Positions 16,730 through 25,716 of a DNA stretch of 64,000 nt are shown in pieces. The stretch is from positions 121,990 through 185,989 of the forward strand of contig JAGIAH010000012.1 of NCBI GenBank assembly GCA_017744915.1, in the 5' to 3' direction. Both the position numbers and the translations under genes were made by a program. Within the stretch, counting starts at the first letter, position 1. Every line of letters begins with the position of its first letter. The notes beneath the pieces are model-generated. The model was not told where the DNA came from. It worked only from the letters and a program-made list of their open reading frames with translations, and made no database searches. The DNA comes from Agrobacterium tumefaciens (GTDB taxonomy: Bacteria; Pseudomonadota; Alphaproteobacteria; Rhizobiales; Rhizobiaceae).

Positions 16730-17875
16730 TTAAAAGCAGTCCTCGAACAACTTCCTGGTATTCTCCAGCGTCATCGGCACCGGATTGCCGCCGCAGCTCG
16801 GATCCTTGATCGCTTCCGCTGCCAGCTCGTCGATCCGGTCCGGCTTGATGCCCATGGCGGTCAGGTTTTTCGGCACGCCGAGTTCCTTGCGAAGCTCCAG
16901 CACATAGTCATAAAAGCCATCGAACCCGCCGGAAATGCCGAGATAGGCGGCCGCGCGGGCGATCTTGTCTTCGATGGCGGGACGGTTGAAGCGCAGCACC
17001 GCCGGCATCACGACGGCATTGGTCATGCCGTGATGGGTGTTGTAAACCGCGCCGATCGGGTGCGAGAGCGAGTGGATCGCGCCGAGACCCTTCTGGAAGG
17101 CAACCGCCCCCATCGCCGCCGCCGCCATCATGTTGGTGCGGGCTTCGATATCCGTGCCGTCCTTATAGGCGCGCGGCAGGAATTCCTTGACGAGCCGCAG
17201 CCCCTCCAGCGCCACGCCGGCGCTCATCGGATGGAAGAACGGCGACGAATAGGCTTCGAGGCAATGGGCAAAGGCATCCATGCCGGTGCCGGCCGTAATG
17301 ACCTTCGGCATGCCAACCGTGAGATCCGGATCGCAGATGACGACGCCCGGCAAGAGCTTCGGATGGAAGATGATCTTCTTCACATGGGTCTGCGAATTGG
17401 TGATGACGCTGGCGCGGCCGACTTCCGAACCGGTACCTGCCGTCGTCGGAACGGCGACGATGGGCGCGATTTTGGAAGCGTCCGCACGGGTCCACCAGTC
17501 ACCGATATCCTCGAAATCCCAGACCGGGCGCGTCTGCCCGGCCATGAAGGCGATGGTCTTGCCGAGATCGAGGCCCGAGCCGCCGCCGAAGGCCACGACA
17601 CCGTCGTGACCGCCATCGCGATAGACCTTAACACCGGCTTCCATGTTGATTTCGTTCGGGTTCGGATCAACCTCGGCGAAGATCGCCCGGCCAAGACCCG
17701 CCTCTTCCAGCACATCGAGCGCATGCGCGGTGATCGCCATATTGGCAAGGCCGCGATCGGTGACGAGAAGCGGCTTTTTGATGCCGAGCGTCTTGCAGGC
17801 TTCCGCCAGTTCCTTGATCCGGCCACGGCCAAGCTTGACGGCGGTGGGATAGCTCCAGTTGGCGACGATATTCAT
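16730..17875 (-). CDS. iron-containing alcohol dehydrogenase
   Basis: A 381-residue type III (Fe-ADH) dehydrogenase with the NAD motif GGGSGLDLGK, the PTTAGTGSEV motif and the metal ligands in DAFAHCLEAY and HSLSHPIGAVYNTHHG. It oxidises a primary alcohol to an aldehyde in the cytoplasm. The start overlaps the ALDH stop (ATGA), so the two enzymes are translated together and likely pass an aldehyde. In the cluster model it oxidises the hydroxyl of gamma-glutamyl-ethanolamide. An alcohol step is what separates this set from polyamine (Puu) pathways, where amine oxidation occurs instead. Confidence 0.93.
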   Translation of the reverse strand: MNIVANWSYPTAVKLGRGRIKELAEACKTLGIKKPLLVTDRGLANMAITAHALDVLEEAGLGRAIFAEVDPNPNEINMEAGVKVYRDGGHDGVVAFGGGSGLDLGKTIAFMAGQTRPVWDFEDIGDWWTRADASKIAPIVAVPTTAGTGSEVGRASVITNSQTHVKKIIFHPKLLPGVVICDPDLTVGMPKVITAGTGMDAFAHCLEAYSSPFFHPMSAGVALEGLRLVKEFLPRAYKDGTDIEARTNMMAAAAMGAVAFQKGLGAIHSLSHPIGAVYNTHHGMTNAVVMPAVLRFNRPAIEDKIARAAAYLGISGGFDGFYDYVLELRKELGVPKNLTAMGIKPDRIDELAAEAIKDPSCGGNPVPMTLENTRKLFEDCF

Positions 17876-19260
17876 TTCGTGACTTTCTTCAGATGGTAGG
17901 ATTTCGGACGGGTCAGGTTCTGGAAACCGAGGACGGAGAGCGAGCCTCCACGGCCGGTTTCCTTGACGCCGGTCCAGCAAAGCGCAGGATCGAGATAATC
18001 CGCGCGGTTCATGAACACGGTGCCGGTTTCGATCTCACGGCCAATGCGCCCAGCGCGCGTCGCATCCTGCGTCCAGAGCGAAGCGGTCAGGCCATATTTG
18101 CTGTCATTCATCAGCGCGATGGCTTCATCGTCGTTCTTGACCTTCATGATGCCAAGGGCCGGGCCGAAGGTTTCTTCGGTCATGAATTCCATGGAATGAT
18201 CGACATTGACGAGGACCTGCGGCGCGACATAAGCGCTCTCGCCGTCATCGGCGGGAAACAGCTTCGGATCGACCAGCGCCCTGGCGCCCTTGGCGACGGC
18301 ATCGGCAATCTGCGCGCGAACCACCTTGGCGAAGCGCTTGTTGGCCATCGGCCCGAGCGTCGTTTCCTGTTCCAGCGGATTGCCGAGCTTGTAGTTGGAT
18401 ACCCATGCCACAGACTTCTCGACAAAGGCGTCATAGAGGTTTTCGTTGACGTAGATGCGCTCGATACCGCAGCAGCATTGCCCGGAATTATAGGTCGCGC
18501 CATCCATCAGCGTATCGACGGCGGCGTCGAGATCGGCATCTTCCATCACATAACCGGGGTCCTTGCCGCCGAGCTCAAGCCCGAGACCGGTGAAGGTGCC
18601 GGCAGCGGCGCGCTCGATGGCCCGGCCACCTTCCACCGAACCGGTGAAATTGACGAAATTGAACAGGCCTTCGGAAATCAGCGCCGAGGTCGTGCCATGG
18701 TCGAGGAAGACATTGATGAAGACATCGTCAGGCACGCCGGCCTCGACGAAAGCTCGCACCATGCGCTCGCCCACCAGCAGCGTCTGCGCCGCATGTTTGA
18801 TGACGACCGTATTGCCGGCCATCAAGGCGGGCGCGATGGTGTTGATCGCCGTCATGTAAGGATAGTTCCACGGCGCGATGACGAAGACCACACCATGCGC
18901 TTCACGCTCGATGCGGCGTTCGAAATTGCCGCTTTCCTCGATGACGAGCGGCGCCAGCGCATCGGCCGCAATCGACGCGACATAATTGGAGCGCTCGTTG
19001 AAGCCCTTGAACTCGCCGCCATAACGCACCGGACGGCCCATCATATGCGCCAGTTCCGGCACGACGTCCGCTACCATTTCGTTGAGGCGGGCCACACCCT
19101 TCAGAACCAGCTGAACACGGTCCTCAAGCGGACGCCGCGCCCAGTCCTTTTGCGCCTTGCGCGCCTTTGAAACGGCGGCCCGTGCCGCCTCCAGCGACAT
19201 CGCCTCCCGCTCGGCGTAAACCGAGCCGTCGATGGGCGAGATATTCTGGATCATGGTCAT
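17872..19260 (-). CDS. NAD(P)-dependent aldehyde dehydrogenase
   Basis: A 462-residue ALDH with the oxyanion asparagine in APWNYPYMTA, catalytic glutamate in LELGGKDPGYV and nucleophile cysteine in GQCCCGIERIY, plus ETFGPALGIMKV. It sits between a glutamine-synthetase-like gene (18-base gap upstream) and the Fe-ADH (4-base overlap downstream). Its proposed job is to turn a gamma-glutamyl-linked aldehyde, made by the ADH, into the acid (gamma-glutamyl-glycine if the amine is ethanolamine). A GGGAAAA ribosome site precedes the ATG at 19260; a second ATG two codons later is equally placed. Confidence 0.93.
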   Translation of the reverse strand: MTMIQNISPIDGSVYAEREAMSLEAARAAVSKARKAQKDWARRPLEDRVQLVLKGVARLNEMVADVVPELAHMMGRPVRYGGEFKGFNERSNYVASIAADALAPLVIEESGNFERRIEREAHGVVFVIAPWNYPYMTAINTIAPALMAGNTVVIKHAAQTLLVGERMVRAFVEAGVPDDVFINVFLDHGTTSALISEGLFNFVNFTGSVEGGRAIERAAAGTFTGLGLELGGKDPGYVMEDADLDAAVDTLMDGATYNSGQCCCGIERIYVNENLYDAFVEKSVAWVSNYKLGNPLEQETTLGPMANKRFAKVVRAQIADAVAKGARALVDPKLFPADDGESAYVAPQVLVNVDHSMEFMTEETFGPALGIMKVKNDDEAIALMNDSKYGLTASLWTQDATRAGRIGREIETGTVFMNRADYLDPALCWTGVKETGRGGSLSVLGFQNLTRPKSYHLKKVTK

Positions 19261-19278
19261 GATGTTTTCCCGTAATGA

Positions 19279-20646
19279 TTAGGCTCGTTCGAAACCGCGC
19301 GCCACTTCCCAGTCGGTCACGCGGCGGTCGTATTCTTCCTGTTCCCACCGTCCGGCGTGGACGTAATGATCGATCACATCATCGCCAAAGGCGTTGCGCA
19401 GCATTGTCGATCCATCCAGAAACGCAGTGGCGTCACGCAAGGTCTTGGGTATCTCGCGCACGTCCTTGCCGCCATAGGCATCGCCGACAAAAGCGGGCTC
19501 AAGTTCAAGTTTATTTTCGATGCCGTCAATGCCCGCCGCAAGAAGAGCCGCCATGGCGAGATAGGGATTGAGATCGGATCCGCCGACACGGCACTCGATG
19601 CGAATACCTTTCGTGCCCTCACCGCAGAGGCGATATCCCGCTGTGCGGTTGTCGAGGCTCCAGATCGCCTTGGTGGGCGCAAACGTGCCGGCCATGAAGC
19701 GTTTGTAGGAATTGATGTAGGGCGCAAGGAAATAGGTGATCTCGCTGGCATGGGCGAGAAGCCCGGCAACATAATGCCGCATCAGCTCCGACATGCCGTG
19801 CTTGGCGTCCTTGTCGAGGAAGGCCGGCGTCTTGCCATCGGCGGTCCACAGCGACTGGTGAATATGCGAGGAACTGCCGGCGGCATTATAGTTCCACTTG
19901 GCAAGGAACGTCACCGCCTTGCCCTTCGACCAGGCGATCTCCTTGGTGGCGTTCTTGATGATGGCGTGCCGATCGGCCATGGTCAGCGCATCGGCATAAC
20001 GCACGTTGATTTCCGCCTGGCCGGGAGACGCCTCGCCCTTGGAATTCTCGACCGGAATGCCGGCACCCTGCAGGCCCTTGCGCAGCGCCCGCATGACATC
20101 CTCTTCCTTCGTGGTCTGGAAGATGTGGTAATCCTCATTATAACCGCTGGCGAGGTTCAGCCCCTTGTAACCGCTGGCGCGCGCCGCATCGAAGGTCTGG
20201 TCGAACAGGAAGAACTCCAGCTCCGTCGCCATATAGGCCTTGAGCCCCATGGCCTCCAGCCGCGCAACCTGCTTTTTCAAAAGCGCCCGTGGCGAATGCG
20301 GCACTTCTTCATGGGTGTGGTGATCGAGCACGTCGCACAGCACCAGCGCCGTGCCTTCCAGCCAGGGCACGCGCCGCAGCGTCGAGAGGTCGGGTTTCAG
20401 CACATAGTCGCCATAACCCTTTTCCCAGCTCGAGGATTTGTAACCGGGAACGGTTTCCATCTCCATGTCGGTGGCAAGCACGTAATTGCAGCTATGGGTT
20501 TCCTCAAAGGCGCTTTCAACGAAGAACTCGGCCTGGAACCGTTTGCCCATCAGACGCCCCTGCATGTCGACAAGGCAGGCCAGAACCGTGTCGATGCGCC
20601 CCTCGGCGACATCCATTTTAAGCGCGTCGAATGTGTAGCTCGTCAT
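19279..20646 (-). CDS. glutamine synthetase-like gamma-glutamyl-amine ligase (PuuA/GlnA3-4 type)
   Basis: A 455-residue GS-fold enzyme with a catalytic beta-barrel including ELEFFLFDQ, GEASPGQAEINVRYADAL, the SSSHIHQSLW ATP/metal region and the RCVG-type RIECRVGGSDLNPYLAMAA. It lacks the tyrosine adenylylation site and the exact glutamate flap of true GlnA, as do PuuA, GMA synthetase and Streptomyces GlnA4. It therefore probably joins glutamate to an amine with ATP. Neighbours (ethanolamine-type permease, alcohol and aldehyde dehydrogenases, amidohydrolase) point to ethanolamine or another amino alcohol. A GGGAACGGA ribosome site precedes the ATG. Confidence 0.88.
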   Translation of the reverse strand: MTSYTFDALKMDVAEGRIDTVLACLVDMQGRLMGKRFQAEFFVESAFEETHSCNYVLATDMEMETVPGYKSSSWEKGYGDYVLKPDLSTLRRVPWLEGTALVLCDVLDHHTHEEVPHSPRALLKKQVARLEAMGLKAYMATELEFFLFDQTFDAARASGYKGLNLASGYNEDYHIFQTTKEEDVMRALRKGLQGAGIPVENSKGEASPGQAEINVRYADALTMADRHAIIKNATKEIAWSKGKAVTFLAKWNYNAAGSSSHIHQSLWTADGKTPAFLDKDAKHGMSELMRHYVAGLLAHASEITYFLAPYINSYKRFMAGTFAPTKAIWSLDNRTAGYRLCGEGTKGIRIECRVGGSDLNPYLAMAALLAAGIDGIENKLELEPAFVGDAYGGKDVREIPKTLRDATAFLDGSTMLRNAFGDDVIDHYVHAGRWEQEEYDRRVTDWEVARGFERA

Positions 20647-20675
20647 TTTTGTCCGTTCCCTTTTATTGTGGCGAG

Positions 20676-20700
20676 CGGGCGGCCGGCAGACGGCCGCCCG
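20676..20700. promoter_or_regulatory. intercistronic stem-loop between permease and GS-like genes
   Basis: CGGGCGGCCG and CGGCCGCCCG form a perfect 10-bp stem with loop GCAGA, 13 bases after the permease stop and 30 bases before the GS-like start. On the minus strand no long T run follows, so it looks more like an mRNA-stabilising or differential-expression hairpin than a full terminator. Confidence 0.6.
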
Positions 20701-20712
20701 TTTGTTTGTGCA

Positions 20713-22227
20713 TCAGGCCTTTGCGGCCGCCGCGGCCATGGCGGCCTGTTTGTGCTCCATCGCGAATTCCTCTTCTGGCGACAGGATGAGGCGATGGCGT
20801 CCAACAAAGGCGAAATAGGCGATCGCCACGGCGAACCAAACGGCGACCCAGAGCACGCCCTTGGTGAAGTTCGGATCCTGGATCTGGTAAAGCAGCGTGA
20901 CGATGGCGATGATGATCGTCAGCACCGCGCCCGGAATGCCGAAGGGCGAGCGGAACGGCCGCTCGATATGCGGCAGGTTCTTTCGAAGCAGGATGAAGGA
21001 AATCGCCTGCATGATGTAGGAGAACATCGCACCGAACACGGCCATGTTCAAAAGCACGCTACCGATGATGCTGCCGCCCTGTTCCGCACCCAGCGCGAAC
21101 CAGATGACGAGCATGACCGCAAGACCGACGATCGCGCCGGTGATATTGGCCACATAGGGTGTGCGATATTTCGAGTGGGTGATCGACAGCACGGTCGGGA
21201 AATAACCCGCACGCGACAGCGAATAGATCTGCCGACCCTGGGCATAAAGGATCGTATGGAAGCTGGCGATCAGGCCGGTGAGCGCCACGAGGCCGAGCAC
21301 CACCACGCCGCCATCGCCGTAGATCGCCTTGAAGCCATCCAGCAGCGGCTCCAGCGAGGAGCTGAGATGGAAGGCGCCAACGCCCGGAAGCGACGGGTTG
21401 AGCAGCACGATCATGAAGGCCGAAACCATCAGCGTGACCATGCCGAGGATGATGCCCTTCGGCATGTCGCGTTTCGGGTCAACCGATTCCTCCGCCGCCA
21501 GCGGCAGCTGCTCGATGGCGAGGAACAGCCAGACCGCGAAAGGCAGCGTGGCAAGAACGCCTGAAAAACCGAAGGGGAAGAAGGAACCGCCGCCCTCCGG
21601 CAACTCCACCGCCTTGCCGTCCGGCCCGACACCGATATTGAGCGCGAAACGCGAAAAATCGATATTCGGAATGGCGCTGATCCAGAAGAATACCAGAACG
21701 GTAAGCGAAATCAGCGTGATAACCAGCGTGACTTTGAAAGAAAGCTCAAGCCCGAAGACGTTGAGCGCCAGAAAGATCGCATAGAAGGCTATCCACACGA
21801 AGGGTGAATAGGCCGGATCGAGGCCGAGAATGGAGTTCACATAGGCCGTGATGAAGGTGACGACGACCGCCGGCGTCAGCACATATTCCACATTCTCGCA
21901 AAGCCCGGTGATGAAGCCGCCCCATGGCCCCATGGCCGTGCGGGCGAAGGAATAGGCCGCACCGGTATGCGGCAAGGCCGGGCTCATTTCCGCGATCGAG
22001 AATGTCAGCCCGAGATACATGATGGCGATGATGATGCCCGCCACCAGCATGCCGCCCCAGCCGCCGGTGGAAAAGCCGAAATTCCAGCCGGAAAAATGCC
22101 CGGAAATGACCGCGCCGACGCCGAGCGACCACAAGGACCACACGCCCGCATAACGGGATAGTCCGCGTTTTTCGAAATAGGATGCATCAGCCTTCTTATA
22201 GCTGACGCCTGACGATGAACTGTCCAT
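20713..22227 (-). CDS. APC-family permease, ethanolamine permease type
   Basis: A 504-residue inner-membrane amino acid/polyamine/organocation transporter with ~12 helices. The region SIAEMSPALPHTGAAYSFAR and the following GFITGLCENVEYVLTPAVVV resemble the ethanolamine permease (EutP/EatP, TIGR00908) subfamily as I recall it. The start at 22227 (MDSSSSGVSY) is preceded by AGGAGAGAAGGG. It lies upstream of the GS-like gene and would bring in the substrate of that ligase. The C-terminus ends in an Ala/Lys tail. Assignment to ethanolamine is inference from family and neighbours. Confidence 0.85.
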   Translation of the reverse strand: MDSSSSGVSYKKADASYFEKRGLSRYAGVWSLWSLGVGAVISGHFSGWNFGFSTGGWGGMLVAGIIIAIMYLGLTFSIAEMSPALPHTGAAYSFARTAMGPWGGFITGLCENVEYVLTPAVVVTFITAYVNSILGLDPAYSPFVWIAFYAIFLALNVFGLELSFKVTLVITLISLTVLVFFWISAIPNIDFSRFALNIGVGPDGKAVELPEGGGSFFPFGFSGVLATLPFAVWLFLAIEQLPLAAEESVDPKRDMPKGIILGMVTLMVSAFMIVLLNPSLPGVGAFHLSSSLEPLLDGFKAIYGDGGVVVLGLVALTGLIASFHTILYAQGRQIYSLSRAGYFPTVLSITHSKYRTPYVANITGAIVGLAVMLVIWFALGAEQGGSIIGSVLLNMAVFGAMFSYIMQAISFILLRKNLPHIERPFRSPFGIPGAVLTIIIAIVTLLYQIQDPNFTKGVLWVAVWFAVAIAYFAFVGRHRLILSPEEEFAMEHKQAAMAAAAAKA

Positions 22228-22441
22228 GCCCTTCTCTCCTGATAAGAAAAAAACAAGCCAGTCAGCCATTATTGGCCGATTGTGCCCCAGTTTTCAGCGT
22301 TACGCGGGTGCTTCCCGCGCTCTGCCGCACGCACTTTGCTGTTCCCTTGCCGCTTCGCGCCTTTCCGGCTTTGTTGAATGACGGCAGTCTCCTTTTGACG
22401 GTCGGCCCCGGTGCTTTCACCATCGGCCAGCCCTTGCTCCC

Positions 22442-23215
22442 TCACTCATCGATCGATGAGAGCGCCTTCCCCATAAGCTCGTGGAGAAACCCGGCAATGG
22501 CCGCCTGTTCTCCTTCATTGGCGATGAGATCGTTGCGGATTTCGATCATGACGTTCAAAAGACCGTCCGGCAGCGCATGCAGCCGGAGCGTATGCGTCAC
22601 ACCGTCTTCCGGGCCATAGGGCTCGTTGCGCCTGACCTTCAGCGAGAACCCTTCGGCGCCCGAAAGCATCGCATCGGCCAGGCGGCTGTCGCTATCATAC
22701 AGGATGCCGACCTCAACCTCGCGGAACCGGCCGTGATAGACCGGCGTGAAACTGTGGATGGTCACCACCACCACATTGCGGCCGGCGGCCTGCCGTTCCG
22801 CGATAATCTCGCTCACCCGATCATGGAACGGCACGTAAAGCGCTGAGGTGCGGGCGAAACGTTCCGCTTCGCCGAGATCGAAATTGCCGGGAATATCGTA
22901 AATCTCGCTCTTCACCGGCATGGCGGAAGGCGATTCCGGCGGGCGGTTGCAATCATAGACGAGCCGCGAAAACCGCTGGTGAACGAGCGTGGCATCAAGG
23001 CTCTGCGAAAGCAGCCGGGCGACGGCGAGAGCACCGGGATCCCAGGCGGCATGGCTCGAAAGCACGTCCGGTGAAAGGCCGAGTGTGCCATATTTTTGCG
23101 GGATGGTCGCGGAAGCGTGTTCACAGACGAGAAGGACGTCGCCCTTCGCCATGGCGTTTTCGACGCCAACGGCCTGCCCTTCCGCTTCTGTGAAAAACCG
23201 CGAACGCACCGTCAT
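22442..23215 (-). CDS. N-formylglutamate amidohydrolase-like enzyme
   Basis: A 257-residue FGase-family zinc hydrolase. Characteristic segments are LLVCEHASATIPQKYG, HAAWDPGALAVARLLS, FSRLVYDCNRPPES and VVTIHSFTPVYHG; histidines and acids in them should bind the metal. FGase members cut formyl or acyl-glutamate bonds. In this cluster the natural role would be the last step, splitting gamma-glutamyl-glycine (or the related product) to glutamate plus the amino acid, in place of the PuuD class I amidotransferase. It is the first gene of the minus-strand set, divergent from the RpiR regulator. The 214-base gap to the permease holds a short GCGGG/CCCGC hairpin and perhaps a second promoter. Confidence 0.85.
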   Translation of the reverse strand: MTVRSRFFTEAEGQAVGVENAMAKGDVLLVCEHASATIPQKYGTLGLSPDVLSSHAAWDPGALAVARLLSQSLDATLVHQRFSRLVYDCNRPPESPSAMPVKSEIYDIPGNFDLGEAERFARTSALYVPFHDRVSEIIAERQAAGRNVVVVTIHSFTPVYHGRFREVEVGILYDSDSRLADAMLSGAEGFSLKVRRNEPYGPEDGVTHTLRLHALPDGLLNVMIEIRNDLIANEGEQAAIAGFLHELMGKALSSIDE

Positions 23216-23254
23216 GCACGCACCCCGCCCGGAAAACCCGTCATCCCCTGCAAT

Positions 23255-23312
23255 GGCGAAAAGAATTCTTCACATTATGGCGAGTGTCAAATGGAATTTT
23301 GAAATTTTCTCT
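23255..23312. promoter_or_regulatory. candidate RpiR operator region between the divergent promoters
   Basis: The gap between the FGase-like and RpiR genes holds the perfect palindrome AAGAATTCTT (23261-23270) and the AT-rich near palindrome GAAATTTTC (23301-23309), preceded by GGAATTTTG. RpiR-family sites are often GAAA/TTTC palindromes. Which repeat is the true site is not resolved. Confidence 0.4.
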
Positions 23313-23345
23313 TCATTTTCCCCATTGACTCGATAGCTGGCACAG

Positions 23346-24272
23346 ATGTTTATTTTAGCCATGCACCGGCAGAAAGACCGGAAGGGGAAAGATTTGCGCA
23401 GCACGACCGCGACCGTGTCGGATGTCATTCATGCCCACTACGATGCGCTGACCCGTTCGGAAAAACGGCTGGCGGAGAGCCTGCTCGGCAACTACCCCGT
23501 CTCCGGTCTCGGCAGCATCACCGTCATCGCCGAAAATGCCGGCGTTTCGACGCCGACGGTGGCGCGCATGGTGCAGAAGCTCGGCTACAAGGGTTATCCG
23601 GAATTCCAGGCGCATCTGCACCAGGAACTGGAAGCAACAATATCAGGCCCGGTTGCCAAACATGACCGCTGGGCGACCAATGCCCCCGGCCTGCACATTC
23701 TCAACCGCTTCGCCGACGCCATCACCGGCAATCTGCGCGATACGCTGAGCGATCTCGACACCGCCGTCTTCGATAATGCCGCGGCTCTGCTTTCGGACCG
23801 CAAGCGCAGCATCTATTTCGTCGGCGGGCGCATCACCGGCGCGATTGCCGAATATTTCTTCACCCACATGCAGGTGATCCGGCCGAAAACGACGCTGATG
23901 TCATCCAATTCCAGCGCCTGGCCGCAATATATGCTGAACATGAGCGCCGGTGACGTGCTGGTCATTTTCGACATCCGCCGTTACGAGCACGATATGACGA
24001 CGCTGGCCGAAGTGGCGAAGGCCAACGGCGTGCAGATCATCCTCTTCACCGATCAATGGACATCGCCGGTGGCGCGCCATGCGCTGCACACCTTCCGGGT
24101 CCGGATCGAGGCTCCCTCGGCGTGGGATTCCTCCGTCGTCACCCTGTTCGTGGTCGAAGCCCTGATCGAAGCGGTGCAGAACGGCACCTGGGATGAAACC
24201 AAGGAGCGCATGAACGCGCTCGAAGGCCTGTTCGAGCAGACACGGCTGTTCCGCCGGCCGGAGAGAACATGA
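23346..24272 (+). CDS. RpiR/MurR family transcriptional regulator
   Basis: The N-terminal RpiR helix-turn-helix (LTRSEKRLAESLLGN, then SITVIAENAGVSTPTVARMV) is followed by a SIS domain (about residues 140-280; FVGGRITGAIAEYFFTHM), which usually binds a phosphosugar or related metabolite. The ATG start gives 308 residues. A TTG at 23394, preceded by GGAAGGGGAAAGA, has a much better ribosome site and gives 292 residues starting MRSTTATVSD. It is divergent from the FGase gene and so the likely regulator of the gamma-glutamyl cluster. The ligand is unknown. Confidence 0.9.
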   Translation: MFILAMHRQKDRKGKDLRSTTATVSDVIHAHYDALTRSEKRLAESLLGNYPVSGLGSITVIAENAGVSTPTVARMVQKLGYKGYPEFQAHLHQELEATISGPVAKHDRWATNAPGLHILNRFADAITGNLRDTLSDLDTAVFDNAAALLSDRKRSIYFVGGRITGAIAEYFFTHMQVIRPKTTLMSSNSSAWPQYMLNMSAGDVLVIFDIRRYEHDMTTLAEVAKANGVQIILFTDQWTSPVARHALHTFRVRIEAPSAWDSSVVTLFVVEALIEAVQNGTWDETKERMNALEGLFEQTRLFRRPERT

Positions 24273-24562
24273 AACTATCTAGCCGGCAACTTACTTGACG
24301 CGGATGCAACACGCTGATTGGATACCTGTAGTCGCTACCAGCACGATAAAACAGGATAATAGACCAAGCTGGGGAACATATCTGGACAATCGGATAACGA
24401 GGGGAATCTCCCGCAATTGCAGGCCTAAAAGCCTGATGATGGCGGAAAACGAGTGTAAAGTGGCGGAATCCGGATAAATAAATTGCAATCCAACCGTCAC
24501 ATTAGCTTCATCGAGACTCCGTATCAGCGTCCGCAATATGAGAACACGAAGAGGAGAAAAAA
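24273..24562 (+). promoter_or_regulatory. leader region of the ABC importer operon
   Basis: This 290-base gap separates the RpiR gene from the binding-protein gene. It contains no convincing gene; a minus-strand frame of ~80 codons lacks a ribosome site and family signals. It should hold the operon promoter. GAGGAG stands 8-13 bases before the GTG at 24563. Confidence 0.4.
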
Positions 24563-25669
24563 GTGATCTCTCACTGCCGCCGACTGCTTGCTACGACCAC
24601 CGCACTGGTCATCGCCTCCACCGCGATTGCCGCCGCTGAACCGAGCGCCGAACTGATCGCTGCCGCCAAGAAGGAAGGCATGCTGACCACCGTCGCGCTG
24701 CCGCACGACTGGTGTGGTTACGGCGACGTCATCGCCGCTTTCAAGGCGAAGTACCCGGAAATCACCGTCAACGAACTGAACCCGGACGCCGGCTCTGCCG
24801 ATGAAGTCGAAGCCATCAAGGCGAACAAGGACAACAAGGGCCCGCAGGCTCCTGACGTCGTTGACGTCGGTCTCGCCTTCGGCCCGCAGATGAAGGCCGA
24901 AGGCCTGCTGCAGCCCTACAAGGTCTCCACCTGGGCCGAAATCCCTGACAACGTCAAGGATGCCGACGGCTACTGGTACGGCGACTATTACGGCGTCATG
25001 TCGATGTTCGTGAACAAGGACCTCGTCAAGAACACGCCGAAGGACTGGGCCGACCTGCTGAAGCCGGAATATTCCGGTCAGGTAGCGCTCGCCGGCGATC
25101 CGCGCGCCTCCAATCAGGCGATCCTCGGCGTTCTCGCCGCCGGTCTTTCCACCGGCGCAAAGTCCGGCAAGGAAGCCGGCGAAGCTGGCCTGAAGTACTT
25201 TGCCGACCTCAACAAGGCGGGCAACTTCCTGCCGGTCATCGGCAAGGCCGGCACGCTAGCACAGGGCGCAACCCCGATCATCGTCGCCTGGGACTATAAC
25301 GCCCTTTCCTGGAAGAAGACGCTGAACGACAACCCGCCGACCGAAGTCGTCGTTCCTGAGAAGGGCGTTCTCGCCGGCGTTTACGTTCAGGGCATTTCCG
25401 CCTACGCGCCGCATCCGAACGCCGCGAAGCTGTGGATGGAACACCTCTACTCCGACGACGGTCAGCTCGGCTGGCTGAAGGGCTATTGCCACCCGATCCG
25501 CTTCAACGCCATGGTCAAGGCCGGCAAGGTTCCGCAGGCGCTGATCGACAGCCTGCCGCCGGCAGCAGCCTATGAAAAGGCGATCTTCCCGACACTCGAG
25601 GAAGTTGATGCCAACAAGGCTGCCGTCACCGGCGGCTGGGACAGCGTCGTCGGCGCAAACGTGAAGTAA
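24563..25669 (+). CDS. ABC transporter periplasmic binding protein (polyamine/iron/phosphonate group)
   Basis: A 368-residue exported protein. The GTG start at 24563, with GAGGAG upstream, gives the signal peptide MISHCRRLLATTTALVIAS ending at AIAAAEP. The body is of the PotD/AfuA-like SBP_bac family (KKEGMLTTVALPHDWCGYGDVIAAF, then DVVDVGLAFGP and YYGVMSMFVNKDLV). Codon choice is strongly biased to C/G-ending codons (AAG, GTC), as in highly expressed genes. A terminator-like hairpin right after it would let the binding protein be made in excess over the permeases. The ligand cannot be assigned; no iron-tyrosine pair or polyamine motif is clear. Confidence 0.87.
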   Translation: MISHCRRLLATTTALVIASTAIAAAEPSAELIAAAKKEGMLTTVALPHDWCGYGDVIAAFKAKYPEITVNELNPDAGSADEVEAIKANKDNKGPQAPDVVDVGLAFGPQMKAEGLLQPYKVSTWAEIPDNVKDADGYWYGDYYGVMSMFVNKDLVKNTPKDWADLLKPEYSGQVALAGDPRASNQAILGVLAAGLSTGAKSGKEAGEAGLKYFADLNKAGNFLPVIGKAGTLAQGATPIIVAWDYNALSWKKTLNDNPPTEVVVPEKGVLAGVYVQGISAYAPHPNAAKLWMEHLYSDDGQLGWLKGYCHPIRFNAMVKAGKVPQALIDSLPPAAAYEKAIFPTLEEVDANKAAVTGGWDSVVGANVK

Positions 25670-25681
25670 ACTGTTGAAAAC

Positions 25682-25716
25682 GCACCCCGGCCGATCAAAA
25701 GCCGGGGTGCTTCTTT
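25682..25716 (+). terminator. partial terminator/attenuator after the binding protein gene
   Basis: GCACCCCGGC and GCCGGGGTGC form a 10-bp stem with a 9-base loop, followed by TTCTTT. The permease and ATPase genes continue on the same strand, so it probably reduces rather than ends transcription. Confidence 0.75.

Noticed and set aside
16730..23215. Putrescine (Puu) pathway
   Set aside because: A Puu set would have an amine oxidase (PuuB) and PuuD hydrolase. Here an Fe-alcohol dehydrogenase and an FGase-like enzyme occupy those steps and the permease is ethanolamine-type.
24291..24536. Possible 81-residue gene on the minus strand
   Set aside because: No ribosome site, no family pattern, and it lies in the leader of the ABC operon.
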